64,000 nt of DNA from Rappaport israeli (GCF_001888055.1 NZ_LXHZ01000026.1:90134-154133), one strand, 5' to 3'; positions 34,552 through 45,757 are shown, numbered from the stretch's first letter. Notes: generated from the letters alone by a model not told the origin. Numbers and translations are program-made.

Positions 34552-35766
34552 ATGGATAGACAAGAGATGCGGATATTGCTTTTGGAGGGAATACATGAGA
34601 ATGCGGCAGCGCTTTTTAAACAATATGGTTTTGAGCAGGTTGAATCAGTAACGCAGGCGTTGGAAGGGGAGGATTTACAGGCTGCATTAGCGCGTGCGGA
34701 TGTGGTGGGGATTCGTTCGCGTACGCAATTATCTCAGGCGGTGTTGGCGCAGGTAAAACATTTGCAGGCGATTGGTTGTTTTTGTATTGGGACTAATCAA
34801 GTGGCAGTGGATAAGGCGCAGGCGCTGGGGATTCCTGTATTTAATGCGCCTTATTCAAATACGCGTTCGGTGGCGGAGTTGGTATTGGCGGAGATTATTT
34901 GTTTGCTTAGGGGGCTTACAGATAAAAATCATAAGGTGCATACGGGAACTTGGCCAAAAACAGCACTTGGGGCGTATGAGGCGCGTGGGAAGGTGTTAGG
35001 GATTGTGGGGTATGGAAATATTGGGACGCAGTTGTCGGTATTGGCAGAGGGATTGGGAATGCGGGTGATTTATCATGATGTGTTGCCTAAATTGCCACTG
35101 GGCAATGCTGAGCCTGCTCGTGATTTGGATGATTTGCTTAGCCGTGCGGACGTGGTGAGTTTGCATGTGCCACAATTAAGTTCAACATATAATATGATTG
35201 CTCAGGCGCAGTTGCAAAAGATGAAACAAGGTGCGCTGTTGATTAATGCCGCACGCGGACATTGTGTAGATATTGAGGCGCTCGATAAGGCGTTGCGTGA
35301 AAAACATTTGGGCGGTTGTGCTTTAGATGTGTTTCCTGATGAGCCAAAGCGTAATGATGAGGCGCTTGAGTGTTCGTTGCGCGGATTAGACAATGTTATT
35401 TTAACCCCTCATATTGGCGGCTCGACAGTGGAGGCGCAAGCTAATATTGGGATAGAGGTGGCGGATAAATTAGTTCGTTTCTTGCAAAATGGAACAACGA
35501 CGGGCGCGGTAAATTTTCCTGAAATTACAATGACTAAACAACAAGACACGCACCGTATTTTACATGTGCATCATAATCAACCCGGGGTGTTGTCTGCGGT
35601 TAATACGTTATTTGCGCAACACGCTATTAATATCACAGCGCAAAGTTTGATAACGCAGGAGAATATCGGGTATTTGATTACCGATGTGGCGGTGAGTGAT
35701 TCGGATGTGGCGCTTGCGCAGATAGAGCGCGTGGAAGGGACTATTCGCGTTCGCCGGTTGTATTAG
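34552..35766 (+). CDS. serA: D-3-phosphoglycerate dehydrogenase
   Basis: First enzyme of serine synthesis, 404 residues. The NAD-binding motif is GIVGYGNIGTQLSVLA, and the catalytic Arg, Glu and His lie in NAARGHCVDIEAL, DVFPDEPK and LTPHIGGS. The C-terminal 75 residues form an ACT domain (HVHHNQPGVLSAVNTLF), so serine feedback inhibition is expected. The frame is intact. Confidence 0.96.
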   Translation: MDRQEMRILLLEGIHENAAALFKQYGFEQVESVTQALEGEDLQAALARADVVGIRSRTQLSQAVLAQVKHLQAIGCFCIGTNQVAVDKAQALGIPVFNAPYSNTRSVAELVLAEIICLLRGLTDKNHKVHTGTWPKTALGAYEARGKVLGIVGYGNIGTQLSVLAEGLGMRVIYHDVLPKLPLGNAEPARDLDDLLSRADVVSLHVPQLSSTYNMIAQAQLQKMKQGALLINAARGHCVDIEALDKALREKHLGGCALDVFPDEPKRNDEALECSLRGLDNVILTPHIGGSTVEAQANIGIEVADKLVRFLQNGTTTGAVNFPEITMTKQQDTHRILHVHHNQPGVLSAVNTLFAQHAINITAQSLITQENIGYLITDVAVSDSDVALAQIERVEGTIRVRRLY

Positions 35767-35798
35767 TGCGGTTAATATAAAGCGCTATTGTTGAGTTA

Positions 35799-35835
35799 TT
35801 CCCCCGCCAGATAATTATGGTGGGGGATTTTTTTA
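35799..35835 (+). terminator. Rho-independent terminator after serA
   Basis: CCCCCGCCA (from 35801) pairs with TGGTGGGGG, one G-U pair included, followed by a run of seven T. Confidence 0.88.
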
Positions 35836-35902
35836 TTGTGAAGTGTGGGGATGAGGATGTAGGGCATTTTAAAGCGTTAGTTTGTTGCTTGGGATATAGG
35901 GT

Positions 35903-36973
35903 TTAAGAAGGAAAGAGGGGGAGTTGGGGTTGGAGGTTGGGTGCGTTTAGGGTGCTGTAGCTAATGCCGATGAGGCGGATGGGTTTGAGTGGGGAGATGA
36001 GTAGGGGTGCTAGGAGGATTTTTATCCAGTGGTGGGCGTCTGTTGGGTGGATGAATGGGGTGGTGAGGGTTTTGCTACGGGTGATTTGCTGAAAATCAGC
36101 GTATTTGATTTTTAGGGTGAGGGTGCGGGCTTGGAGGTTGTGGGTGATGAGGTCGTTGTGGGCTTGTTGATTTTGTTGGATGAGAAGTTGGTAGAGGCGG
36201 TGGGGTTCTGTAAGGTTGTAGCTTAGGGTTTGTTCGCGTCCAATGCTTTGATGGGTTCTGTGAGAAAGGACGGGGCGTGGGTCGTGTCCATGCGCGTTTT
36301 GTTGGAGTTGGAGGGCACGTTTGCCAAGGTGTTGTTGTAAATTATGTGGATTGGCTTGGCGTAGGTGAATGCCGTTGTGAATTTCTAAGCGATGGAGGAT
36401 TTTTGCGGTGGCTTGTCCAATGCCAGGAAATTGTTCAATGGGTAGTTGGTCTAAAAAGGGTTGCGCTTTTTTAGGGGTGAGAATGGTTAATCCGTTGGGT
36501 TTATTTTGTTCACAGGCAATTTTAGCTAGCATTTTATTGTAGGAAACGCCAGCGGAGGCGGTGAGCTGGGTGGTTTGATAGATTTTTTCAAGGAGCTGTC
36601 GGGCAATTTGGGTGGCGCTGATATGGTGGGTTTGGCTGTAGTGGGTAACATCTAAATAGGCTTCATCTAGGGAGAGTGGTTCGATGAGAGGGGTGATTGG
36701 ATAAAAGAATTGGCGGATTTGCTGGCTGATGGTTTTGTAGTAGGCGATGCGCGGGGGGATAAAAATGGCGTGGGGGCAAAGTTTATGCGCTTGGTGGCTG
36801 GGCATGGCGGAGTGGATGCCGTAGGCTCTGGCTTCGTAGCTGGCGGCGGCGACAACGCTACGAGTATTGGGCGCACCGCCGACAATTAGCGGATGATTGC
36901 GATATTGGGGATGGTCGCGTTGTTCGATGGCGGCATAAAAGGCGTCCATATCGATGTGGATGATTTTGCGCAT
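35903..36973 (-). CDS. dinB: DNA polymerase IV
   Basis: A 356-residue Y-family polymerase for translesion synthesis. IIHIDMDAFYAAIEQRD and LSLDEAYLDVT carry the catalytic acids. GVSYNKMLAKIACEQNKPNG and the helix-hairpin-helix FPGIGQATAKILH follow, and the C-terminal QLPLF is a beta-clamp binding motif. The protein is unusually rich in His, Gln, Thr and Asn, reflecting the strand bias. No LexA box was identified upstream. Confidence 0.96.
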   Translation of the reverse strand: MRKIIHIDMDAFYAAIEQRDHPQYRNHPLIVGGAPNTRSVVAAASYEARAYGIHSAMPSHQAHKLCPHAIFIPPRIAYYKTISQQIRQFFYPITPLIEPLSLDEAYLDVTHYSQTHHISATQIARQLLEKIYQTTQLTASAGVSYNKMLAKIACEQNKPNGLTILTPKKAQPFLDQLPIEQFPGIGQATAKILHRLEIHNGIHLRQANPHNLQQHLGKRALQLQQNAHGHDPRPVLSHRTHQSIGREQTLSYNLTEPHRLYQLLIQQNQQAHNDLITHNLQARTLTLKIKYADFQQITRSKTLTTPFIHPTDAHHWIKILLAPLLISPLKPIRLIGISYSTLNAPNLQPQLPLFPS

Positions 36974-36985
36974 GGGTTGGGCGAT

Positions 36986-38309
36986 TTAGGGGACGGGAAG
37001 GGAGATGCCCGTTAGTTTTTTGTAAAGGGAGACGGCGTAGCTGTCGGTCATGCCACTGATGTAGTCGCAGATGCTTAAAAGTTGTTGGTAGAGGGTTTGG
37101 TTGGGGCGACGGTAGCGACTGGGAAGAAGGGTTAAGATTATTTGTTGGTAGCGGTCGGTGGTTTGATGGTGGCTGTGGGCGATGCTGGTGCAAAAGATGT
37201 GTAGCAGTCCGTTTAAGACGCGATGCCCTGCTATTTGAATTTCTAAAACGGGGCGTGCTTGATAGAGATGAATTTTTGAATAGTTGCGGATGGTTTTGAG
37301 TGTGTTGGCGCTAGGGATTTGTTGTAGCAGGGGGGCGGGGGTTGGTGGTGTTTAATAGGGCGCTTTCGTTGTCCCAAAAGGCGTCAATGACTTCATGAAC
37401 TAGACGTCCGATGGCTTTGGCGCGAAGATAGCTGAGGCGGTCGCTTTTGCTGTTGAGTTCGTTGAGGCGTTTGGGGTCAATGAGGGTGTCGGCTAGGGTT
37501 GCTAAATGGTCGTGGGCATCTTGGTAGGGGATTTGTCCGATTTGGTAGGCATCTTCTAGGTCGACGATGAGATAACAGATGTCATCAGCAGCTTCGGTGA
37601 GGTAGGAAAGGGGGTGGCGACTCCAGCGTTGTGAGGCTTTTTGAGGGATGCCAACGGCTTGAAAAATTTCGCTAAAATCTTGTAGGTCGTCTTGGTAGAC
37701 GCCGTTTTTGTTGTAGTGTTGATGTTGAGCATAGGCGCTGGTGGGGTATTTGCTGGCACTGGCTAGGGTGGCGGCGGTTAGGCGGAGTCCGCCATGGGTG
37801 TCGGGGCTTTCTAGGCGGTTGCAGATGCGAAACCCTTGCGCGTTGCCTTCGATGTTGTAAAGATCTTTTTTTTGTGCTGTGGTGAGCGTTTTTAGAAGGG
37901 GTTGTTGGTCGGGATGGCGGAAGTAGTCGCGCATGGCTTGTTCGCCAAGATGTCCAAAAGGCGGGTTGCCGAGGTCGTGAGCAAGGCTGGCAGCGGCGAC
38001 GATGTCGCCTATATCAGATGGGGTGATATTTTGTTGGCAGAGTTCTGGGTATTTTTGTAGAAGCGTTTGCCCAATGCTGCTGCCAAGACTACGGCCAACG
38101 CAGGAGACTTCGAGGGAGTGAGTAAGACGGGTGCGCGCGTGGTCGTTTTTTTCTAGGGGGAAAACTTGGGTTTTGTCTTTAAGGCGTCGAAATGCGGCGC
38201 TAAAAATAAGGCGGTCGTAGTCGCGTTGGTAGTCAGAGCGGACGGAGGGTTCGGCGGTGGCGGCTTGTCCGATGCGGTGATTGGAGAGTAGGGTTGTCCA
38301 GTTGAGCAT
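36986..38309 (-). CDS. dgt: dGTP triphosphohydrolase, one frameshift
   Basis: An HD-domain enzyme that hydrolyses dGTP to deoxyguanosine and triphosphate. About 440 residues. DYDRLIFSAAFRRLKDKTQV opens the core, and the metal ligands are in RTRLTHSLEVS and AHDLGNPPFGHLGE. The frame breaks at G6 37330-37335 (one too many). The rest reads IPSANTLKTIRNY and ends YKKLTGISLPVP at 36986. The stop lies 12 bases from the dinB start, so the two are probably co-transcribed. Confidence 0.93.
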
Positions 38310-38435
38310 GATGATTGTTATAAGGTGATTGGAAGAGGTTGAGGGTAATGGATTTTGGCAAAGTTGACAATATGCGGGCTGGAGGGTTTTGGGTTACAAT
38401 GCGCACTTTGTGTTTTTGCGGTTTGTGAGGTGGTT

Positions 38436-39209
38436 ATGGCGGAGAAGTTTGAGCGGGTGCAGAAGTGGTTGGCGGCAAAGGGCTTAGGCTCCCGGCGAGA
38501 GATTGAAGGTTGGATACGGGAGGGGCGGCTGCGAGTCAATGGGCAGGTGGCTGAGCTGGGGTTGAAGGTTTCTGGTTATGAGCGCTTTTCTTTAGATGGG
38601 CGTCCTTTGCGGGTGTCGGCAGAAAATAATGAGCGACGTAAGATTTTAATGTATCACAAGCCTGTTGGGCAGATTTGTTCGCGTAAGGATGAGCAGGGGC
38701 GTCCAACGGTGTTTAGAGGGTTGCCTAGATTGCGACAGGGGCGTTGGGTGAGTATTGGACGCTTGGATTTTAATACGGCTGGGCTTTTGCTCTTTACAAC
38801 GGATGGAGAGTTGGCCAATCAGTTGATGCATCCAAGTATGGAGATCGAAAGGGAGTATTGGGTGCGGGTGGCTGGTGAGGTGGATGAGCAGACGTTGCAG
38901 GCGTTGCGTCAGGGGTTGATGTTAGAAGATGGAATGGCAAAATTTGAAGACATTCAACCATTAATGGGATTGCATGAGGATGATACGCAGTTTAATCGCT
39001 ATTTTTCGGTGGTGCTGAAGGAGGGGCGTAATCGTGAGGTGCGTAGGCTTTGGGAGGCGGTGGGTTGTCAGGTGAGCAGGTTAAAGCGTATTCGTTATGG
39101 CAATGTGGTGTTGCCAAAGGAATTGGCGGCGGGGCGTTTTCGCTTGTTATCGCGTGCTGAGGAGGGGGATTTGTTGGCGTTGTTAAAGCGTGCGCGTCGT
39201 AATGCGTAA
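38436..39209 (+). CDS. rluB: 23S rRNA pseudouridine(2605) synthase
   Basis: A 257-residue enzyme with an N-terminal S4 RNA-binding domain (RVQKWLAAKGLGSRREIEGW) and the RsuA/RluB catalytic core with its Asp in GRLDFNTAGLLLFTTDGEL. EGRNREVRRLWEAVG is the C-terminal motif. ATG 38436 matches the family start; the in-frame extension back to 38355 is Cys-rich and unlikely. RluB fits better than RluF or RsuA by the Lys/Arg-rich start, but the exact target is inferred. Confidence 0.9.
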   Translation: MAEKFERVQKWLAAKGLGSRREIEGWIREGRLRVNGQVAELGLKVSGYERFSLDGRPLRVSAENNERRKILMYHKPVGQICSRKDEQGRPTVFRGLPRLRQGRWVSIGRLDFNTAGLLLFTTDGELANQLMHPSMEIEREYWVRVAGEVDEQTLQALRQGLMLEDGMAKFEDIQPLMGLHEDDTQFNRYFSVVLKEGRNREVRRLWEAVGCQVSRLKRIRYGNVVLPKELAAGRFRLLSRAEEGDLLALLKRARRNA

Positions 39210-39264
39210 TGGATGAGGCATTTATTTATTATTTTATAATGTTGTTTTTTGAGGTAGGTGTGTG

Positions 39265-40224
39265 ATGGAAGTTGAACGTAAACCAAAATCAATGGGTGTG
39301 AAGAAAAAAGGTGCGGATAAAATTCGTCAAATTCCTGTGAATGTGGAGCATGTGAGTGAGCCACGTTTGCGTAAACCGAAGTGGATTCGGGGGCAATTTC
39401 CAGGAGGCCCTGAGGTAGCTCGTTTGAAGGGGGTGATGCGGGAACAGAAGTTGCATAGTGTGTGTGAGGAGGCGTCTTGCCCAAATTTGGGGGAGTGTTT
39501 TCGCCATGGGACGGCGTCTTTTATGATTATGGGCGATATTTGTACGCGTCGTTGTCCGTTTTGTGATGTTGGACATGGGCGTCCTAATCCTTTGAATGAG
39601 AATGAGCCACGCCATTTGGCGGAGACGGTGGCTGCGATGGGGTTGCATCATGTGGTGATTACTTCGGTTGACCGTGATGATTTGGTTGATGGAGGGGCGT
39701 CGCATTTTGCCGCTTGTGTGCGTGAGATTCGTCAGCGTGCGCCACGCATGACGGTTGAGATTTTAACGCCAGATTTTCGTGGGCGTGTGGAGCGGGCGAT
39801 TGAGATTTTAGTAGAAACGCCGCCTGATGTGTTTAATCATAATATGGAGACGGTGTCGCGGTTGTATGAGGTGGCGCGTCCAGGTGCAAATTATCAGCAG
39901 TCGCTTGATTTATTGCGTGCCTATAAGGCGGCATGTGATAAGAAGGTGTTGTCTAAATCAGGGTTGATGCTCGGACTTGGGGAGGAGCCTGAAGAGATTT
40001 TAACGGTGATGGAGGATTTGCGGGCGCATGCGGTAGATATGTTGACCATTGGGCAGTATTTGCAGCCAAGTGTGCATCATTTGCCAGTACGTCGCTACTA
40101 TACTCCTGAGGAGTTTGACTGGTTTTATGAGCAGGGGATGAAAATGGGGTTTACGCATGTGGCGTCGGGTCCGATGGTGCGTTCTTCTTATCATGCGGAT
40201 ATCTCTGCAAAGGCTGTGTTGTAG
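39265..40224 (+). CDS. lipA: Lipoyl synthase
   Basis: A radical-SAM enzyme that inserts two sulfurs into protein-bound octanoate. 319 residues. The auxiliary cluster motif [12 protein letters not shown] and the radical-SAM motif CTRRCPFC are both complete, and the C-terminal SSYHAD serine ligand is present. Start ATG 39265 is preferred over GTG 39262. lipB is not in the window. The frame is intact. Confidence 0.97.
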   Translation: MEVERKPKSMGVKKKGADKIRQIPVNVEHVSEPRLRKPKWIRGQFPGGPEVARLKGVMREQKLHSVCEEASCPNLGECFRHGTASFMIMGDICTRRCPFCDVGHGRPNPLNENEPRHLAETVAAMGLHHVVITSVDRDDLVDGGASHFAACVREIRQRAPRMTVEILTPDFRGRVERAIEILVETPPDVFNHNMETVSRLYEVARPGANYQQSLDLLRAYKAACDKKVLSKSGLMLGLGEEPEEILTVMEDLRAHAVDMLTIGQYLQPSVHHLPVRRYYTPEEFDWFYEQGMKMGFTHVASGPMVRSSYHADISAKAVL

Positions 40225-40234
40225 GCGGTGGTTG

Positions 40235-40941
40235 ATGTTTGCGCATGATGATATTTTTGATAAACCTCGTCCGATGCTGGATTTTCGTTTTGATGAGAAG
40301 GTGGTGGCGGTTTTTGCGGATATGATTCATCGTTCAATTCCTCCTATGCGGCGATGTTACAATTAATTGGGGTGCAGGGCGGAAGTTGTGTGCCTGAGGG
40401 TGGGGTGGTTTATGATTTGGGCTGTTCGCTGGGGGGAGCGAGTTTTGCGTTGCAGCGTTTTATTCCGCCTTCAGCCTCTATTCATGCACTGGATTTGTCT
40501 GAGGCGATGATTGAGCGCTTGCAGGAATACGTCTCTCAGGAGGGGGTGGATAATATTTATCCTGCGGTTGCAGATGTGATGAGCGTTGCGCTACAACCAT
40601 GTGATTTGGTTGTGATGAATTTTACGCTGCAATTTATTGCGCCACAGTGGCGTGAGGCGGTATTGGCTAAAATTTATCAGGCGCTAAAACCTAATGGTGT
40701 CTTGCTATTAGGGCAGAAGGTTTTGGCTGAAGATGAACGGGTGCGATTGTGGCATGAGGCGTTTAAGGCTTCTCAGGGTTATTCGCAGATGGCGATTGCG
40801 CAAAAACGTGAGTCGTTAGAGTCGGTGATGCAAACAGATAGTTTTGCCGTAGAGGAAGCGCGGTTGCATCAGGTAGGATTTGTGGATTGTTATCATTATT
40901 TTCGTGCGTTATCGTTTAATGGATGGGTGGCATATAAATGA
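40235..40941 (+). CDS. cmoA: Carboxy-SAM synthase CmoA, one frameshift
   Basis: Makes carboxy-S-adenosylmethionine from SAM and prephenate for tRNA U34 modification. About 235 residues. LDFRFDEKVVAVFADMIHRS at the start, VYDLGCSLGGASFAL (SAM site) and VVMNFTLQFI are typical. One T is missing near 40342; adding it gives IPSYAAMLQLIG. It overlaps cmoB by 4 bases and lies 10 bases after lipA. Confidence 0.93.
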
Positions 40942-41915
40942 ATGCGGTTGAGGCGGTTTATGAGCAGTGGCAAAGACTTTGTGCCTTAAAATCAGATTTC
41001 AAACTAAAAGATGAGAGTGGGCGTGCAATTTTGGCAGAGCTATGCACTCGGCGGCATGGTCATTTTGATGCGTGGTTGACAGAGATTGCACAGTTGCCAA
41101 TTTGGCAAGAAACGCAGGTGAATGTAGCAAAAAATTGCCCTGAGGTTATGGTGCAACAAGCACTATCTATGGCAGAAAAAGAATCTTTGCTAAAGGGATT
41201 AGAAGCATTAATGCCATGGCGCAAAGGTCCATTCTCTATTGCAGGAATACAGATTGATAGTGAATGGCGTAGCGATTTTAAATATCAACGATTGCTGGAT
41301 TTAGGGGTAACGCTGGCAGGTCAACAGATTCTGGATGTGGGTACTGGAAATGGTTATTTTTTGTATCGTTTGCTTGGTAGTGGCGCGCATTTGGCGGTGG
41401 GAGTTGACCCCTCATGGCATTATTTTGCGCAATTTTTAGCGCTGCAACGCTATTTTGCACAAGAACGTGCAGTTTATTTACCAATGACACTGGATGACGC
41501 GTTATTAACAGATTTTGATATTACATTGTCGATGGGCGTGTTGTATCACCGCCGCGATCCTTTAGCGCATTTAGGGCAGTTACGTGAAACATTACGCGCA
41601 GATGGCCGTTTGATTTTAGAAACGCTAGTGGTAGAAGGAGATGAGCAAACGGTGTTTATGCCAAAAGAGCGTTATGCAGGAATGCGCAATGTGTGGTTTT
41701 TGCCATCTGTGGCGGCGCTTGGGCGATGGTTATCGCGTTTGGGTTTTGAAGTTGAAGCGCAAACCGAAGTGGTGCAAACAACTCCTTTAGAGCAACGTGC
41801 GACAAACTGGATGCAGCGGCAGTCGTTAAAAGATTTTATGCAAGCAGATGGGCAGTTAACAAAAGAAGGACTGCCTCCGCCAAAGCGAGTGATGATGGTG
41901 GCGCGCAAGCTTTAA
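40938..41915 (+). CDS. cmoB: tRNA U34 carboxymethyltransferase
   Basis: Transfers the carboxymethyl group of carboxy-SAM to 5-hydroxyuridine at the tRNA wobble position, giving cmo5U. 325 residues. PWRKGPFSIAGIQIDSEWRS, VLDVGTGNGYF-type ILDVGTGNGYFLYRL and ITLSMGVLYHRRDP are family signatures. It is translationally coupled to cmoA. The frame is intact. Confidence 0.96.
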   Translation: MNAVEAVYEQWQRLCALKSDFKLKDESGRAILAELCTRRHGHFDAWLTEIAQLPIWQETQVNVAKNCPEVMVQQALSMAEKESLLKGLEALMPWRKGPFSIAGIQIDSEWRSDFKYQRLLDLGVTLAGQQILDVGTGNGYFLYRLLGSGAHLAVGVDPSWHYFAQFLALQRYFAQERAVYLPMTLDDALLTDFDITLSMGVLYHRRDPLAHLGQLRETLRADGRLILETLVVEGDEQTVFMPKERYAGMRNVWFLPSVAALGRWLSRLGFEVEAQTEVVQTTPLEQRATNWMQRQSLKDFMQADGQLTKEGLPPPKRVMMVARKL

Positions 41916-42016
41916 GTGGATATTTTGCAGCGTGTTTTAAAGATGCGCTATAAATTAGATTACTAATTGTCCGTTCTAAATTTTTCTGTTGCTTTATAAA
42001 GCATAAAGCATATTTT

Positions 42017-43380
42017 TTAGTTGTCATGAGCACGTTTTTTTGCACTAACTTTGCGACGTCGGTTGCCACTGGCTTCATTATTGCCGTTATGGCTACGTTT
42101 ATTAGCTGTGTTGCGTATATTTTTATGATTAGGATTTCTTTTTGTGTGGGGTTTATTAGAAATACGGCTTTCTCTTAGCTCTTGTATGGCCTCTTCACTA
42201 GGGGGAATTACATCTGCTAATAAAGTATCATCGAAATTTGCAACAGGAATTTTATCATCGAGATAATGCTCAATATCAGGCAAAGAATAAACGTATTCTT
42301 CACAGGAAAAACTAATAGCAGTTCCCGATGCGCCAGCACGCGCGGTGCGCCCGATGCGATGGACGTAATCTTCTGCCATTTGGGGAAGGTCGTAATTAAA
42401 AACGTGAGTAACTTCTGGGATATGCAAACCTCGCGCGGCAACGTCTGTCGCAACTAAAAGATTAATTTTACCCTCTAAAAAGGCTTTGATTACCTTTTCA
42501 CGTTTATGTTGGGCAACATCGCTAGAAAGGGCGGCATTTTTGTAGCCGTTGGCGTCTAGAACGATGCTCAAACGCTCAAGATCGCGTTTGGTATTTAAAA
42601 AGATAATGGCGCGTTTAGGTTGTTCTTTCTCAAGTAAGCCGATAAGTAGAGGGGTTTTTTCATGTTTTGCAGTGTGATAAAGGCGTTGCTCAATATTATC
42701 AGCGGTGGCTTGTTCGCTCTCAATGTTTATGGTGATGGGAGCATTGAAATGTTCATAGGCGAGTTCTTGAACTTTTTGTGCCATTGTTGCGCTAAAAAGA
42801 AGATTCAGACGCTCATTTGCAGGAGGCATTTGTTTTAAAAGATAACGAACATCATCAATAAACCCTAGGTCAAACATGCGATCAGCTTCATCTAATACAC
42901 AAACTTCAATATTTTTTAAGCGCAGGATTTTTTGTTTATAGAGGTCGATGATGCGCCAGGAGTGCCAATGATGATATCGATATTAGCGGCATTAAAAAGT
43001 TCTTTATGGTGCTCTATATTTACCCCGCCATAAACGGCAAGGCTGTTTAATCCTGTATATAGACCAATGCTGTCTGCATCTTTTTTAATTTGTATGGCTA
43101 GCTCGCGCGTGGGCGCAATAATAACTGCCCAAGGTCCTTTGGCTTTTGGATGGACGGGATGGCTCATTAAATAATGATAAAGAGAAATAAGAAAAGCAGC
43201 CGTTTTGCCTGTGCCTGTTTGCGCAAGTCCCATAACGTCGTGTCCGCTGAGTGTAAGCGGTAGGGCTTGTGCTTGTATTGGGGTGGCATGAGTGAGTTTG
43301 GCGTCTTCTAACGCTTCTAAAATCGCAGGGTGTATCTCAAGGTCGGTAAATGCGGTTGATGTAGTATGGTTTTGCGACAT
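42017..43380 (-). CDS. rhlB: DEAD-box RNA helicase, RhlB type, one frameshift
   Basis: About 454 residues. The Q-motif is THATPIQAQALPL, motif I AQTGTGKTAAF, Ia APTRELA, II VLDEADRMFDLGF, III LFSATMA, V TDVAARGLHIP and VI HRIGRTARAGASG. The basic tail ends RRRKVSAKKRAHD. RhlB is the degradosome helicase in relatives; the GFIDDVRYLLKQMPP segment fits RhlB best. One C is missing (on the + strand) near 42956, which splits TPG from RIIDLYKQKILRL. It is less marked by strand composition than dinB or dgt. Confidence 0.9.
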
Positions 43381-43741
43381 ATCTGAGTAAATATCCTATC
43401 CATTTTTAAAAGGGAGATTATAACACTGGGCTATTCTAAATTAGAATACATGATTAATAATAATTCAAAATCAAATCATGCTGTTGCAAATTTTTATCGA
43501 TAGTGTCGTTGGAATTAAAATTTTTATGCCATAATTTTTCATGCAAAAACAGTAGATTTTTATTTTAACCATCTGTTTTTATTTTAATAAAAAAATTTTG
43601 CTCTTAACTGAAGATTTGCTTTTAACATGATGTATAAAATATTGTTTTTCTAGGCGCAGTTAGGGTTATTTTGTATGATGGTGGGATAAGCGCTATTTGG
43701 GCGCGTTTGTTTTTACTAAATGAATAAGTTAAGGAGTTAAG
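43381..43741. other. AT-rich divergent intergenic region between rhlB and thrC
   Basis: About 360 bases with no supportable gene. It holds a perfect 17-bp palindrome, TATTCTAAATTAGAATA (43432-43448), close to the rhlB start, and several A/T runs. It presumably carries both promoters. Confidence 0.5.
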
Positions 43742-45168
43742 ATGCGCTATGTTTCTACACGCGGTGGTATGGAGCCTGTTTCTTTTTCGCAGGCGTTGTT
43801 GATGGGGTTGGCGCCTGATGGGGGCTTGTTAATACCTGAGCAGTTGCCAAAGTTAGATGAGCAGACGCTACGCGATTGGCAAAAATTGAGCTATCAGGAG
43901 CTGGCTTTGGCGATTATGTCGCTGTTTATTGATGATATTGATGCGCCAGATTTGCGCGCAATTATTGAGCGTAGTTATAGCGTTAATTCATTTGCTGATG
44001 AAGCGGTTACGCCAGTAACTCAATTGGAAGAGGACTTATTTTTACTGGAATTATCTAATGGGCCGTCTTTGGCTTTTAAAGATATTGCGATGCAGTTTTT
44101 AGGGGAGGCATTTGCCTATGTTTTAGCTAAACGTGGTGAGCGAATTAATATTTTGGGCGCAACTTCAGGGGATACGGGGTCAGCGGCGGAATATGCAATG
44201 CTTGGCAAGGATAATGTTAATGTGTTTATGCTTTCTCCGCATGAGCGAATGAGTGCTTTTCAGCAGGCGCAGATGTATAGCTTAAATGAACCTAATATTT
44301 TTAATATTGCCATTAAAGGGGTATTTGATGATTGTCAGGATTTGGTGAAAGCGGTTAATAGTGATGCGCAATTTAAGCAAAAATATCAAATTGGGGCGGT
44401 AAACTCGATTAACTGGGCAAGAGTGTTGGCGCAGACGGTGTATTACTTTAAGGCTTATTTTGCATTGGCGCAGGAGGTGGGTGAGCAAATTGATTTTTGT
44501 GTGCCTTCAGGAAATTTTGGCAATGTGTTTGCAGGTTATGTGGCAAAGTTGATGGGTTTGCCTATTGGTAAACTTTTGGTCGCTTGTAATGAAAATGATG
44601 TGTTGTATGAATTTTTTACCACAAAAACTTATCGCGTGCGTCCGAGTGCGCAGGTGGCAAAGACGTCCAGTCCATCTATGGATATTGGTAAAGCATCGAA
44701 TTTTGAGCGCTATATGTATTACTTAGCCGATAAAGAGGGTAAGCAGGTGAGCGCTTGGTGGCAAGAGTTACAGCAAAAAGGCGAATTTAGTTTAGAGCCA
44801 TCTTTGCGCAAAAGGTGGAGGATTCAGATTTTATTGCAGGACGTTCAACGCATGCAAATCGTATACAAACGATTGCTGAAATTGATGCAAAATATGGGCG
44901 TTTGATTGACCCGCATACCGCAGATGGTGTATTTGTTGCGCGTGAGTATCAAGCGCGTCAATCTCAAATAGGAGCGCAGGCTAATAAAATGGTTTGTTTG
45001 GAAACGGCGCTACCAGCTAAATTTGCTGAGACGGTGAGAGAGGCGGTTGGGCGTGAACCTGAGCGTCCATCGCGTTTTGCAGATATCGAAGCGCAGGAGC
45101 GTTTTTGTGAGGTGATGGAGGCAGATGTAGCGCAGTTAAAAAGCTATATTGTAAGTTGTTTAGAATAA
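43742..45168 (+). CDS. thrC: Threonine synthase, one frameshift
   Basis: A PLP enzyme that converts O-phosphohomoserine to threonine. 475 residues after correction, the long form. MRYVSTRGGMEPVSFSQAL is the family N-terminus, the PLP lysine lies in GPSLAFKDIAMQFLG, and GATSGDTGSAAEYAM is the phosphate loop. One A is missing in A4 44810-44813; restoring it gives LRKKVEDSDFIAGRSTHANR. No hom or thrB neighbours are seen. Confidence 0.94.
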
Positions 45169-45189
45169 AAAGTTGTTGATTATGCTTGT

Positions 45190-45224
45190 ACCCCTAAGGC
45201 AATATTTGTTTTAGGGGTTTTTTT
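45190..45224 (+). terminator. Rho-independent terminator after thrC
   Basis: ACCCCTAA (45190-45197) pairs with TTAGGGGT (45211-45218) and is followed by a T7 tract. Confidence 0.88.
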
Positions 45225-45244
45225 ATGGAGATAAAAGCAACGAT

Positions 45245-45757
45245 TTAAGAGGCGCAGTATTGTTGCTCAAGATTTAGGAGTTGCTCTTTGGTATTTATTC
45301 CGCCAGCAAAACCTTGCAGCTGTCCATTTTTAGCAATGATGCGATGACAAGGAATAATGATGGCAAGCGGATTGGCAGCAATAGCATTGGCAACAGCACG
45401 AATTGCATTGGGGCGCTCAATATTATAGGCAATTTGCTGATAATAACTGGTTTTCCCGTAGTCAATATGGCGTAGCGCTTGCCAGACTTGCTGTTGAAAA
45501 GCTGTGCCGATAGGGCGTATAGGTAAAATGAATTTATGACGTTTGCCAGTAAAATATTCCTCTAATTGCTATCTGACATGTTGTAAGAGCAGGGTATCTT
45601 GATTAATGATGCTTTGCTGTGCGCGCTCGCTTAAACGCTTGATAAAGGCGTTATGCTTAGGGCGATTGTGCCAATCACATAAACAAAGCTGATAGTTATA
45701 TTCCCCTAATAGAAGTTCGCCCACAGGGGAGGTATAGGTTTGGGTATAAATAGACAT
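45245..45757 (-). pseudogene. ogt: O6-methylguanine-DNA methyltransferase with in-frame TAG
   Basis: A repair protein that takes alkyl groups from DNA onto a cysteine. It reads as one frame of 170 residues, but codon 63 (45569-45571) is TAG, between LLQHVR and QLEEYFTGKRH. The rest is complete: GTAFQQQVWQALRHIDYGKT, RAVANAIAANPLAIIIPCHR with the acceptor Cys, and GFAGGINTKEQLL. Unlike the other breaks here it is not a frameshift. It may be a single-base change (a CAG or similar codon) in the strain, or a base-call error. If real, the gene is inactive or needs suppression. Confidence 0.85.

Noticed and set aside
38364-38400. TTGACA and TACAAT as a promoter for rluB
   Set aside because: The boxes are 25 bases apart, too far for a sigma-70 promoter.
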